A DNA stretch of 64,000 bases from Nocardia mangyaensis (GTDB lineage Bacteria; Actinomycetota; Actinomycetes; Mycobacteriales; Mycobacteriaceae), in contig NZ_CP018082.1 of the NCBI RefSeq assembly GCF_001886715.1, positions 6,138,001-6,202,000 of the forward strand, read 5' to 3'. The notes beneath the pieces are model-generated. The model saw nothing but the letters and a program-made list of their open reading frames with translations, had not been told where the DNA came from and made no database searches. A program made the translations under genes and the position numbers. Below, one piece after another: positions 38,875-47,862 of this stretch; the first letter of the stretch is position 1; the number at the start of each line of letters is the position of its first letter.

Positions 38875-39977
38875 AAATCATCCGTAACGCATCGATGATC
38901 CTGGCAACTACCCTTGTTTCGTCCATCTTGGTTGCCGGTTGCCGGTTCGATGGCCCCAACTCGATCCCGCTGCCCAACAACGCCATCGGCGATGAGAGCT
39001 ACACGGTTCGGGTAGAACTGCGAGATGTACAAAACCTCGTCGGCAATTCGATTGTCAAAGCCGACAACGTAACCGTCGGAATCATCCGGCGTATCGAGGT
39101 CGATGGCTACACGGCCGTCGCGACCGTAGACATCGACGAGTCGGTCGAGTTGTCGAAGAATGTCACTGCGCAGCTCGCGCAGACCAGTGTGCTCGGCTCG
39201 CAGTATTTGGAGCTGACCACCCCGCCGACGGCATCTGCAACCGGGCGACTCGCCGATGGTGACACCATCGCGCTCGGTGCCAGCTACGAGTACCCCGCGA
39301 CCGAAGAGGTCCTCGCGGCGCTGTCGCTGCTGCTCAACGGTAGTGGTCTGCAGCAGGTTCGGACAATCATGAGTGAACTCAACCAAGCCGTCGGCGGCAG
39401 GGAAGAGTCCGTCAACAGCGCGGTCGGGCGCATCGAGACCTTCGTCGGAGGCCTGGATGCCCAACGCGACAACATCGTCAGAGCTATCGACAGCCTGGAC
39501 GGCCTTGCCCAGTCTCTGGCCGATCAGAACGCGACACTCGCCGCGGGCATCGAACAGATCCAACCGGCGCTGGCAGTGCTCGAAGAGCAGCGTGGTCAAC
39601 TGGTCACGATGCTCGACAGTGTCGGCCGGTTCGGCGCGCAAGCCGCCGATGTCCTGCGCAGCAGCCGCGCCGATCTGGCCGCCAACCTGCAAAGCCTGCA
39701 ACCGGTCCTGACCGAGCTCGCCAATTCGGGAAAGGACCTTCCCGAAAGCCTGTTGCTCGCTGCGAGCGTCCCGTTCCCCGTGACCGCGATGGACGGACTT
39801 CGCGGCGACTATCTGAATCTGTTCCTCACCGTTGACCTCAGCGCCGAAGCGATCCAGAACAAGATGCTCGGCAGCATCCCACTGCGAGATCTGCTGCCCG
39901 GTGACCCCGGCCGTTTGGTGAATCCGATGACAGCGCCGACAGAACCCACCCCCGCACCGGCGACTGGAGGTCGATGA
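38871..39977 (+). CDS. mceE: Mce family protein E, lipoprotein
   Basis: A 368-residue lipoprotein. The N-terminus NASMILATTLVSSILVAGC is a signal peptide with lipobox VAGC, the mark of MceE (LprK-type) subunits. The MCE domain follows (YTVRVELRDVQNLVGNSIVK, NVTVGIIRRIEVDG, TSVLGSQYLELT). TTG 38871 was chosen because it makes the same 4-base overlap (TTGA) as its neighbours; ATG 38895 is the alternative. It overlaps mceF by four bases. Confidence 0.92.
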   Translation: MKIIRNASMILATTLVSSILVAGCRFDGPNSIPLPNNAIGDESYTVRVELRDVQNLVGNSIVKADNVTVGIIRRIEVDGYTAVATVDIDESVELSKNVTAQLAQTSVLGSQYLELTTPPTASATGRLADGDTIALGASYEYPATEEVLAALSLLLNGSGLQQVRTIMSELNQAVGGREESVNSAVGRIETFVGGLDAQRDNIVRAIDSLDGLAQSLADQNATLAAGIEQIQPALAVLEEQRGQLVTMLDSVGRFGAQAADVLRSSRADLAANLQSLQPVLTELANSGKDLPESLLLAASVPFPVTAMDGLRGDYLNLFLTVDLSAEAIQNKMLGSIPLRDLLPGDPGRLVNPMTAPTEPTPAPATGGR

Positions 39978-41401
39978 TGAGAACCAGACTTGTCCGAGGA
40001 CAATTGATCGTTTTCGCCGTCCTAGCCGTGGCCAGCCTCGCGTACGGTCTTGTGCACTATGTGAGCATCCAGCGATTGACCGGTATCGGCACCTACACGG
40101 TCACCGCGGAATTCGCCGAGGCGGGCGGGATCTATGAAGACGCACTCGTCACCTATCGCGGCCTCGACATCGGTCGGGTCACCGGAATCGAGCTCAACGG
40201 CACCACCGTTGAAGTACGGCTCCAGCTCGAGTCCGACTACCGGGTGCCTGCGTCGACGACGGCAACTATCAAGAGCATGTCGGCGGTGGGCGAGCAATAC
40301 CTCGACCTGCAACCGGACACGAACTCGGAGCCGTACCTGGCCGACGGTTCGCGCATTGCGAAGACTCGAACAGCTGTCCCGGTGCCGACGGGGCAGGTGC
40401 TCAACAATCTCCAGACGCTGCTGACCGATATCCGGACCGAGAGCCTGAACAACACGATCGACGAGGTGGCGGCCGCACTCGACGGAACCGGTCCCGCATT
40501 GTCGGGGCTCATCGAATCCTCAGCCGATCTTATTCGCCTCGCGCAGGCAGATCTGGGGCCGACAGTCCAGCTGATCAATGATGCAGAGTCGTTGTTGACG
40601 ACCGGGAACTTCGTAGGGAACGATATTCGCTCGTTCACGCACGATCTTGCGTCGTTCAGTCAGCAACTCGTCCTCAACGACACTCAGATCCGGGCCATCC
40701 TCGATGAAGGGCCGATCGCTGCCGATACTGTCGGCGGTACCTTCGCCGATCTGACTCAGCCGTTGCCGTTACTACTCACTGATCTGCAGACAGTGGGCCA
40801 GGTGTTGCGGGTGAATCTTCCGCAACTGCGTCAGATCCTCGTCGTCTACCCAGCTCTGAGCGCCGTCGTCAACAACAGCGCTGTCGGATACTTCGACAAC
40901 CCCGATCCCCAGCTGCCGCTGCCGCTCGACATCAAACTCGGTAACACTCTTAATCCACCCCCGTGTACCGAGGGCTATCAGGGCACCCAACGTCGTGACC
41001 CCTCCGACACAGCCCCGCTCGAGGTCACGCCGAATCAGCACTGCGACGTCCTCCCCGATAACCCGAAAGTCGCCCGCGGTGCCCGCAACCTGCCCTGCGC
41101 CACCGATCCGACGGTTCGCACCGCTGACGTGGCGAACTGCCCACGCGGGCTGCCGTCGACGTGGTCCGATATGCCGCAGCGCCCCAGGGTGATCACGCCG
41201 ACCCCACCTGAGCAACCGCAACCAGCACCCACGGCGGCGGCAGCCGAACCGGTGCTCTCCGCGGACAATCCCGCAGCCGTACCGTATGCCGAGCTCAGCG
41301 GGATCTTCCGAGGCCCGGACGGGATCACATACGTCCTCGGCAGCGCACCATCAGTATCTGGAAAGGAAGTCATGAAATGGCAATCGCTCTTGATCAAGTA
41401 G
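39974..41401 (+). CDS. mceF: Mce family protein F
   Basis: A 475-residue protein with TM helix LIVFAVLAVASLAYGLVHYV, MCE domain (YTVTAEFAEAGGIYEDALVT, YRGLDIGRVTGIELN, SAVGEQYLDLQP), helical needle and a long Pro-rich tail (TPTPPEQPQPAPTAAAAEP) that probably crosses the cell wall. The C-terminal coding part overlaps the start of the Mce-associated gene by 25 bases. Confidence 0.93.
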   Translation: MMRTRLVRGQLIVFAVLAVASLAYGLVHYVSIQRLTGIGTYTVTAEFAEAGGIYEDALVTYRGLDIGRVTGIELNGTTVEVRLQLESDYRVPASTTATIKSMSAVGEQYLDLQPDTNSEPYLADGSRIAKTRTAVPVPTGQVLNNLQTLLTDIRTESLNNTIDEVAAALDGTGPALSGLIESSADLIRLAQADLGPTVQLINDAESLLTTGNFVGNDIRSFTHDLASFSQQLVLNDTQIRAILDEGPIAADTVGGTFADLTQPLPLLLTDLQTVGQVLRVNLPQLRQILVVYPALSAVVNNSAVGYFDNPDPQLPLPLDIKLGNTLNPPPCTEGYQGTQRRDPSDTAPLEVTPNQHCDVLPDNPKVARGARNLPCATDPTVRTADVANCPRGLPSTWSDMPQRPRVITPTPPEQPQPAPTAAAAEPVLSADNPAAVPYAELSGIFRGPDGITYVLGSAPSVSGKEVMKWQSLLIK

Positions 41402-41952
41402 ATTCGACCACGGCCACAGAAGGTTCGGAAGTTGACACCGCCGCACCCGAGATCAAAGGTCAACGGCGGCCGCGCCGACTCGCCGCGGCGTTGATCGTCC
41501 TCACCGTCGCGATGTTCGCCGTTCTCGGCGGCGCGGCGAAACTGTTCACCGATGTCCGCGCCTCCGAAAATGCGGGCGAACGCGACCGGATTGTTCTGGA
41601 TACGGGGCGTAGGGTGGCCGCGGAACTGGTCTCCCTCAATCACACGTCAGCGAAAGAGAATCTCGACACCATCGCGGCGAATTCCACCGGATCGTTTCGC
41701 GATCAATTCGACAAGGTATCAGGGACATTCTCCTCGGTTCTCACGCAAGGGCAAGTAGAATCGTCCGGTGAAGTGAAGGAAGCGGGAATCGTATCGGTCG
41801 GTGACGATCGCGCCGTGATCATCGCCGCCGTCACATCGACGGTCAAGAATTCCGAAGTGCCCGAAGGACAAATGCGGGTGTACAGAATGAAAATGACCCT
41901 GGAAAAGAACGGGTCCGACTGGCTCGTTTCAGACGTGGAGTTCGTCGCATGA
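41377..41952 (+). CDS. Mce-associated membrane protein (Mas), first
   Basis: A 191-residue single-pass protein: acidic cytoplasmic N-terminus, one TM helix (LAAALIVLTVAMFAVLGGA) and an exported NTF2-like domain ending GSDWLVSDVEFVA, as in Rv0175-0178/Rv3492c-type Mce-associated proteins, which stabilise the complex. It begins inside mceF and overlaps the next gene by ATGA. Confidence 0.88.
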   Translation: MAIALDQVDSTTATEGSEVDTAAPEIKGQRRPRRLAAALIVLTVAMFAVLGGAAKLFTDVRASENAGERDRIVLDTGRRVAAELVSLNHTSAKENLDTIAANSTGSFRDQFDKVSGTFSSVLTQGQVESSGEVKEAGIVSVGDDRAVIIAAVTSTVKNSEVPEGQMRVYRMKMTLEKNGSDWLVSDVEFVA

Positions 41953-42539
41953 GTATCATCACCGATTCGGCAGAAAATGCCGCCGCATCGCGAGGTTTCT
42001 TCGGTCGGCTGAAAGCGTGGCCATCCGGGGTAATCGGGCACATAGCGGGCTGGCCCGCGAAGGTGCTCGTATCGAGCGTCGCGGTCGTTTTCGCACTGAC
42101 GGTGGCTGCGGCAGTATCTGTCGCTGTTCTGGCCGTGCGGATGAATAACGTCCATTCCGTCGAAACATCGTCACTGGCCGCGATGGATTCGGCTAAGAAG
42201 CGCATTCCGCTGGTGTTGTCCTATGACTTCAACACCATCGACACAGAATTCCGCAAGCGCGCCGACAACCTTACCGGGACGTTCAAAAACGATTTCGCCG
42301 AGCTCGGCAATGCCGTGATCATCCCTGCTGCGCACAAGGATTCGATCACGACCGAGGCTGCCGTCGCAGAGGCAGCTGTCGTCAAGGCAGACGAGAACGA
42401 AGTGACCGTGCTGATGTTCCTTAATCAGACAACGAAGAGCGCCACTATGCCGGGGCCGCGCCTCGACGGCAGTCGCGTGCGGGTGACCATGACCGAATCC
42501 GGTGATCAGTGGTTGATCTCCGATATCACACCAGTGTGA
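41949..42539 (+). CDS. Mce-associated membrane protein (Mas), second
   Basis: A 196-residue single-pass protein with TM helix KVLVSSVAVVFALTVAAAVS and a C-terminal NTF2-like domain (VTVLMFLNQTTKS, GDQWLISDITPV), paralogous to the preceding gene. It is followed 13 bases later by mceG. Confidence 0.88.
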   Translation: MSIITDSAENAAASRGFFGRLKAWPSGVIGHIAGWPAKVLVSSVAVVFALTVAAAVSVAVLAVRMNNVHSVETSSLAAMDSAKKRIPLVLSYDFNTIDTEFRKRADNLTGTFKNDFAELGNAVIIPAAHKDSITTEAAVAEAAVVKADENEVTVLMFLNQTTKSATMPGPRLDGSRVRVTMTESGDQWLISDITPV

Positions 42540-42552
42540 GTGAGGATTACTG

Positions 42553-43587
42553 ATGGGCGTCGAGGTCAGGACCGAGGGAGTAACAAAATCTTTCGGTTCA
42601 CAGCGAATTTGGCAGGACGTGTCGATCACGCTCCCTTCGGGTGAGGTCAGTGCGTTGCTCGGCCCTTCGGGTACGGGTAAGTCGGTGTTCCTGAAGTCGC
42701 TCATCGGTCTGCTGCGGCCCGAGCGCGGGTCCATCTTCATCGATGGCACCGACATCATGACCTGCTCCAATAAGGAGCTCTACGAGATCCGCAAACTGTT
42801 CGGCGTCCTCTTCCAGGACGGCGCGCTGTTCGGCTCGATGAATTTGTACGACAACATCGCGTTCCCGCTTCGTGAGCACACGAAGAAGACCGAATCCGAG
42901 ATCCGCCGCGTGGTCATGGAGAAGCTCGAGCTGACCGGTCTGCTCGGCGCCGAGAACAAGCTGCCCGGCGAGATCTCCGGCGGTATGCGCAAGCGCGCCG
43001 GTCTGGCCCGTGCGCTGGTCCTCGACCCGCAGATCATCCTCGTCGACGAGCCCGACTCGGGCCTTGACCCCGTGCGTACCTCGTACCTGGCGCAGCTGCT
43101 GCTCAACATCAACGCGCAGATCGACGCCACGATCCTGATCGTGACGCACAACATCAACCTGGCCCGTACCGTGCCGGACAACATCGGCATGCTCTTCCGC
43201 CGTCAGCTGGTGATGTTCGGCCCCCGTGAGGTGCTGCTCACCAGCGAGGAGCCGGTGGTCAAGCAGTTCCTCAACGGCCGCATGATCGGCCCGATCGGTA
43301 TGTCGGAGGAGAAGGACGAGGCGCAGATGGCGCGCGAGCAGGCGCTCGTCGACGCCGGTCACCACCACGGTGGCGCCGAGGAGATCGAGGGCATCATCGC
43401 GCAGATGAAGGCCGAGCCCGGCATGCCCGCCCGGCAGGCCGTGTTCCGCCGTCAGGCGCGCGTGCGCGAGATCATCCACACGCTGCCGCACGCGGCACAG
43501 GTGGCGATCCAAGAGTCGTTGTCGGAGTCCGACGACACCCTGGTGATGAGGCTCGCGGCTACTCGGGTCAGCTCAGGAATGGAATAG
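42553..43587 (+). CDS. mceG: MceG/MlaF-type ATPase of the Mce importer
   Basis: A 344-residue cytoplasmic ABC ATPase. Walker A GPSGTGKS, Q-loop LFGVLFQDGALF, signature EISGGMRKRAGLARAL, Walker B IILVDEPDSGLDPVR and H-loop VTHNI are all present. The MceG-specific C-terminal extension (about 90 residues, GHHHGGAEEIEGI) is also present and helps stability and coupling to YrbE. In mycobacteria one unlinked mceG serves all mce operons; here the gene is the last of the operon. GC is higher in its body than in the Mas genes, perhaps because it is under stronger constraint. Confidence 0.94.
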   Translation: MGVEVRTEGVTKSFGSQRIWQDVSITLPSGEVSALLGPSGTGKSVFLKSLIGLLRPERGSIFIDGTDIMTCSNKELYEIRKLFGVLFQDGALFGSMNLYDNIAFPLREHTKKTESEIRRVVMEKLELTGLLGAENKLPGEISGGMRKRAGLARALVLDPQIILVDEPDSGLDPVRTSYLAQLLLNINAQIDATILIVTHNINLARTVPDNIGMLFRRQLVMFGPREVLLTSEEPVVKQFLNGRMIGPIGMSEEKDEAQMAREQALVDAGHHHGGAEEIEGIIAQMKAEPGMPARQAVFRRQARVREIIHTLPHAAQVAIQESLSESDDTLVMRLAATRVSSGME

Positions 43588-43602
43588 GCAGCGTCGGTTT
43601 GT

Positions 43603-43623
43603 GGCCCGCATTTCTTGCGGGTC
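43603..43623 (+). terminator. Hairpin after mceG
   Basis: GGCCCGCA-TTTCT-TGCGGGTC, an 8-bp stem with one G-T pair, 15 bases after the mceG stop. No strong T-run follows. It probably ends the mce operon. Confidence 0.6.
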
Positions 43624-43751
43624 AACTCCGGGTAGCCGTGTCGTGTGCTGATCGCGAAGGGGATGTGCGTGGTATGAATGCCGGAGAGAACGTCCGATAT
43701 TCAGAACTTGGCATGAGATGTTTACGCTGTTGCTACTGTACGGCCTTTATG

Positions 43752-45190
43752 GGCTCTTCCCAGGTGAGGGTGTAGGTCGGCCGGGCGCGTCGGTCCGCAG
43801 ATAGACGTCGAGGTCTCCCGACGATGGAGGTTCCTACGCCATCCATCCGAAAGACCTCGACGTGTCCGACGCTACCCCGCCGGCCGGCTTCGGCCGCCCT
43901 GACCTGACCGCCTTCGCTCGACTCGACGGCCTCGGTCTGAGCGTGACCGGGCAACGACTTGAACCGGATCGTGCGGTCCTCGCGTGCCGCGTGGTGGAAC
44001 CAGATCAGTGGTGCCGACGGTGCGGCAGCGAAGGCGCTGCTCGTGACACCGTGATCCGGCGGTTGGCCCACGAGCCGCTGGGCTGGCGACCGACCGTGCT
44101 GGAAGTTGTAGTGCGCCGCTACCGCTGTGCCGACTGCGGACACGTGTGGCGCCAAGACACCAGCGCCGCGGCGGAGCCACGCGCGAAGCTCTCGCGCACC
44201 GGGTTGCGGTGGGCGCTGGAAGGGATCGTGGTCGCACACCTCACCGTCGCCCGTGTCGCCGAGGGACTCGGGGTCGCGTGGGACACAGCCAACAACGCGG
44301 TCCTGGCCGAAGGCAAGCGGCTGCTGATCAACGACCCCACGCGGTTCGAGGGCGTGAAGGTCATTGGCGTCGATGAGCACGTCTGGCGCCACACCAGGCG
44401 TGGCGACAAGTACGTCACCGTGATCATCGACCTCACCCCGGCCCGCGATGGCGCCGGCCCAGCAAGGCTGCTGGACATGGTCGAGGGCCGGTCGAAGGCG
44501 GCGTTCAAGACCTGGCTCGCCGACCGCGACGACGCCTTCCGTGACGCGGTCGAGGTGGTCGCGATGGACGGCTTCACCGGGTTCAAGACCGCCGCTGCGG
44601 AGGAGATCCCGGACGCGGTCACGGTGATGGATCCCTTCCACGTCGTGCGCCTGGCCGGTGACGCCCTCGACAGGTGTCGGCGCCGGGTCCAACTCGCGAT
44701 CCACGGGCACCGTGGGTTCAGGGACGACCCGCTCTACAAGTCGCGGCGCACGCTGCACACCGGCGCGGACCTGCTTACCGACAAGCAGAGCGACAGGCTA
44801 CGCGCGCTGTTCGTTGATGACGCTCACGTCGAGGTCGAGGCGACCTGGGGTGTCTACCAGCGCATGATCGCCGCCTATCGCCACGAGGACCGGCAACGTG
44901 GCCGCGAGCTCATGGAGAAGCTGATCACCGACCTCAGCGCCGGCGTCCCCAAGGTGCTCACCGAGCTCACCACCCTGGGCCGGACCCTGAAGAAGCGAGC
45001 CGCCGACGTGCTCGCCTACTTCGAACGACCCGGCACCAGCAACGGGCCGACCGAGGCGCTCAACGGACGGCTCGAACACCTGCGCGGCTCCGCACTCGGG
45101 TTCCGCAACCTGACCAACTACATCGCCCGAAGCCTGCTCGAGACCGGCGGCTTCAGACCCCAACTCCTACACCCCCGATTGGGATGAGCC
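43752..45190. mobile_element. ISL3-family element (copy 2) with 8-bp target duplication
   Basis: 1,439 bp bounded by GGCTCTTCCCAGG and GATTGGGATGAGCC. Direct repeats CCTTTATG flank it at 43744-43751 and 45191-45198, the 8-bp duplication typical of ISL3. It is the same length as 24151-25589 and in opposite orientation. Confidence 0.95.
43862..45187 (+). CDS. ISL3-family transposase (copy 2)
   Basis: 441 residues, identical to copy 1. Zinc-finger Cys pairs (CRRCGSEG, CADCGHVW), catalytic Asp in GVDEHVW, Asp in AMDGFTGFK and Glu in GPTEALNGR are present. The identity of the two copies indicates recent movement. Confidence 0.93.
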   Translation: MSDATPPAGFGRPDLTAFARLDGLGLSVTGQRLEPDRAVLACRVVEPDQWCRRCGSEGAARDTVIRRLAHEPLGWRPTVLEVVVRRYRCADCGHVWRQDTSAAAEPRAKLSRTGLRWALEGIVVAHLTVARVAEGLGVAWDTANNAVLAEGKRLLINDPTRFEGVKVIGVDEHVWRHTRRGDKYVTVIIDLTPARDGAGPARLLDMVEGRSKAAFKTWLADRDDAFRDAVEVVAMDGFTGFKTAAAEEIPDAVTVMDPFHVVRLAGDALDRCRRRVQLAIHGHRGFRDDPLYKSRRTLHTGADLLTDKQSDRLRALFVDDAHVEVEATWGVYQRMIAAYRHEDRQRGRELMEKLITDLSAGVPKVLTELTTLGRTLKKRAADVLAYFERPGTSNGPTEALNGRLEHLRGSALGFRNLTNYIARSLLETGGFRPQLLHPRLG

Positions 45191-45198
45191 CCTTTATG

Positions 45199-45754
45199 TT
45201 GTCGCAATCAGCGGGGTGATCACTACTCTGATCGTTTCCAGGTATCGCCACGCTGCTCGCAGCCGACCCGACTTCCGTTCGCGCAAGTGTTCTGCAGAGC
45301 AGGTTCGAGGTAATCGGGAATCAACGCTCGGTCGTTATCTGCAATAGTTGGAGCGGACTGCATATGGTAGATACTCACCCGCAGCGCAATAATCGTCCCT
45401 CATTGAACCCTTCATGGTGCGGGCTGTATGAGGGCCGCGGCTCGATGTCGAATCGTAGAGATTATTCGGTTCGCTGATGACGTCACTGGTGCTGTCGCTG
45501 TCGTGCGCACTTCACGTGCTCGGCAAGAACTGCACCGGTCCAACCGTGTGAACTAGTCCGCCGCTGCCATCGGCGATCACTTCGTTGTAACGCAACTATG
45601 CCAAACGCGCTGCTACGGAATTTCCGGGCTGAGCTCACCGCGGCGCGATTTCCTCTGAATCGGATGACGTGCAGGACAGGCACCAAGGCCGTGTCTCACC
45701 TCGTAATCGATTGTGCAGCAGGATGTTCGGCTGTGGTGGACTAGTTTCGCGGCG
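45199..45754. other. Non-coding stretch between ISL3 copy 2 and the IS5 remnant
   Basis: About 550 bases without a supported gene; frames are short and of mixed composition, with GC lower than the flanks. No RNA, palindrome or promoter was recognised. Confidence 0.5.
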
Positions 45755-45957
45755 GTTGTTCCGGATGCACTGTGGGAGTTGGCCGAACCGCTGCTGCCGC
45801 CGTTTCGTCCGTGTGAACAGGGGGGTGGTACCGCCCGGTGGGCCAGCGGGCGGTATTCACGGCCGTTGTGTACGTGCAGACCAGCGGCTGCGCTTGGCCG
45901 ATGTTGCCGCCGACGTTCGCGGTCACCGGGCCCATCACACACCAACGGTTCACCTAC
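45755..45957 (+). pseudogene. IS5-family transposase N-terminal remnant
   Basis: VVPDALWELAEPLLPPFRP and GGGTA give the start of an IS5 (DUF4096) transposase; after a frame change near 45835 it continues QRAVFTAVVYVQTSGCAW, MLPPTFAVTGPITHQRF and stops being recognisable at about 45955, where the oppositely oriented ChoD-like gene ends. About 65 residues remain. Confidence 0.75.
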
Positions 45958-47726
45958 TCAGTTGTGGACCGCAAGCTGGCGTTTTTCCGGGTCGCTGCGT
46001 CCGGGCGAACGGTCGGGAATGGCAAGGCTGCCGGCGCGCTCCGGGGAACGACAGGGGCCTTCGGCCAGATTCGCTCGACCTCGAGATATCTTTCGCCCAG
46101 CGGGGGCCGGGTGTCGTACTCGCCCTTGTTCGGCCATATCGACATCGCCCGTTCGGCCTGAGCAGTGATCGTCAGCGATGGGTTGACTCCGATGTTGGCC
46201 GAGATCGCAGCGCCATCGACGACATGCAGGCCCTCATGACCGAAGACGCGGTGGTATGCGTCGACGACGCCGTTGTTGGTCGAGTCACCGATGACTACAC
46301 CGCCCAAGAAGTGGGCAGTCATCGGAACGTTGAAGATCTCGCCGATGCTGCTGAACGGGACCCCACCGATCTCTTCAGCCATCAGACGGGTTGCTTCGTT
46401 GGCCGCTGGGATCCAAGTCGGGTTGGGCTCGCCATGTCCCTGCTTGGAGGTGAGCTTCACCTTGCCCGTCCATGTGCGTTTCGGCAGGACCGTGATCGAG
46501 TTGTCGTGCGTCTGCATGACCAGTGCGATGATTGTGCGACGCGACCAGGAGCGCAGCCCGACGAAGAGGTTCAATAAGTTGATCGGGTGACGCACCACGG
46601 CGCTCAGCCACTTCAGCACCCGAGGGACGTTGCCGCCACCATCGGTCATCAATGTGAGCAGCCCCGCCATCGAACTCGAACCAATGCCGTAACGGACCGG
46701 CTCGATATGGGTTCGGTCGTCGGGGTGGATCGACGAAGTGATCGCGACACCGTTGTGGAAGTCCAATTTCTCCGGGTTGCGGAGCTTGACGTTCGCCGAA
46801 CAGATCGACTCCGAGTTGGTCCGGGTGAGCATACCGAGCCGCTTGGAGAGGTTCGGCAGGTCTCCGGAGGCCTGCATCTTGTGGAGCAGCGTCTGCGTTC
46901 CCCATGTACCAGCGGCAAAGACCACGTGCTCGGCGGTCAGCTCGTACGCGCGCTTCTTCGAGCGCTTGCCCGTGGGCTGGATCTCGACCGCGTATCCACT
47001 GCCCGCCAGCGGACGCACTCGGGTGACAGTGCTCATCGGAAGGATCTTTGCCCCGGCCTGCTCCGCAAGGTAGAGGTAGTTTTTGACGAGGGTGTTCTTG
47101 GCGTTGTGTCGGCATCCGCTCATGCACTCGCCGCACTCCAAGCACCCGGCCCGATCGGGGCCCGCGCCTCCGAAGTATGGGTCCGGAGATACTTTGCCCG
47201 GTTCCTTGGCATCGTCGCATCCGAAGAAGACGCCGACCGGCGCCGCGTGGTAGGAAGAGCCGACCCCCATCTTGTCGGCGACCTTCTGAAGGACGTCGTC
47301 GGCTGCAGTCTGAGTTGGGTTGAGGACAACCCCGAGCATCCGCTTGGCCTGATCGTAATGAGGGGCGAGCTCGGTCTTCCAGTCGGCGATGTGCGCCCAC
47401 TGTTGGTCGTTGTAAAACGCGTCGGTCTGAGGTTCGTAAAGAGTGTTCGCGTACACCAGGGAGCCGCCACCGACCCCGGCGCCTGCGAGCACAACCACGT
47501 CGTTGAGGAGGTGAATCCGTTGGATCCCGTAGCAGCCCAGTTTCGGGGCCCAGATGAACCGGCGGGTTTTCCAGTTCGTCTTGCCGTAATCGTCGTCTGC
47601 GAACCGGCGGCCAGCCTCGATCACGCCGACCCGATATCCCTTCTCAGTCAGGCGGAGGGCGGTGACAGACCCTCCGAAACCTGAGCCAATGACGAGAACG
47701 TCGTAGTCGCGCTCCAGGTTTGCCAT
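45954..47726 (-). CDS. choD: GMC oxidoreductase, ChoD (cholesterol oxidase)-like
   Basis: A 590-residue FAD enzyme. The dinucleotide fold is at the start (YDVLVIGSGFGGSVTALRL), GAGVGGGSLVYANTLYEP is the GMC flavin loop, and a Cys cluster (AGCLECGECMSGCRHNAKN) marks the ChoD/Rv3409c branch rather than secreted cholesterol oxidases. The C-terminal VVDGAAISANIGVNPSLTI carries the active-site Asn. It would oxidise a sterol or other hydroxyl with O2 or another acceptor. ATG 47726 is where the fold begins. The last ~12 residues lie in DNA shared with the IS5 remnant and may be a replaced tail. Confidence 0.88.
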   Translation of the reverse strand: MANLERDYDVLVIGSGFGGSVTALRLTEKGYRVGVIEAGRRFADDDYGKTNWKTRRFIWAPKLGCYGIQRIHLLNDVVVLAGAGVGGGSLVYANTLYEPQTDAFYNDQQWAHIADWKTELAPHYDQAKRMLGVVLNPTQTAADDVLQKVADKMGVGSSYHAAPVGVFFGCDDAKEPGKVSPDPYFGGAGPDRAGCLECGECMSGCRHNAKNTLVKNYLYLAEQAGAKILPMSTVTRVRPLAGSGYAVEIQPTGKRSKKRAYELTAEHVVFAAGTWGTQTLLHKMQASGDLPNLSKRLGMLTRTNSESICSANVKLRNPEKLDFHNGVAITSSIHPDDRTHIEPVRYGIGSSSMAGLLTLMTDGGGNVPRVLKWLSAVVRHPINLLNLFVGLRSWSRRTIIALVMQTHDNSITVLPKRTWTGKVKLTSKQGHGEPNPTWIPAANEATRLMAEEIGGVPFSSIGEIFNVPMTAHFLGGVVIGDSTNNGVVDAYHRVFGHEGLHVVDGAAISANIGVNPSLTITAQAERAMSIWPNKGEYDTRPPLGERYLEVERIWPKAPVVPRSAPAALPFPTVRPDAATRKNASLRSTTE

Positions 47727-47862
47727 GATGGTGCCAATCTGCTTGAGTGCCGGTGATCTACTGGACCTGTACATTCGCATAGGCGCCCGCGTCGCGATTC
47801 GGGCGTTTCGCCAAAGATCAGCAAGCTGAGGTGTACTTAACGTCCAATAGGAGGTGCTCGCG

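Noticed and set aside
24151..45190. The region between the two ISL3 copies as one composite transposon
   Set aside because: Copy 2 has its own matching CCTTTATG duplication on both sides and the left element has CCTTTGAG, so they inserted independently.
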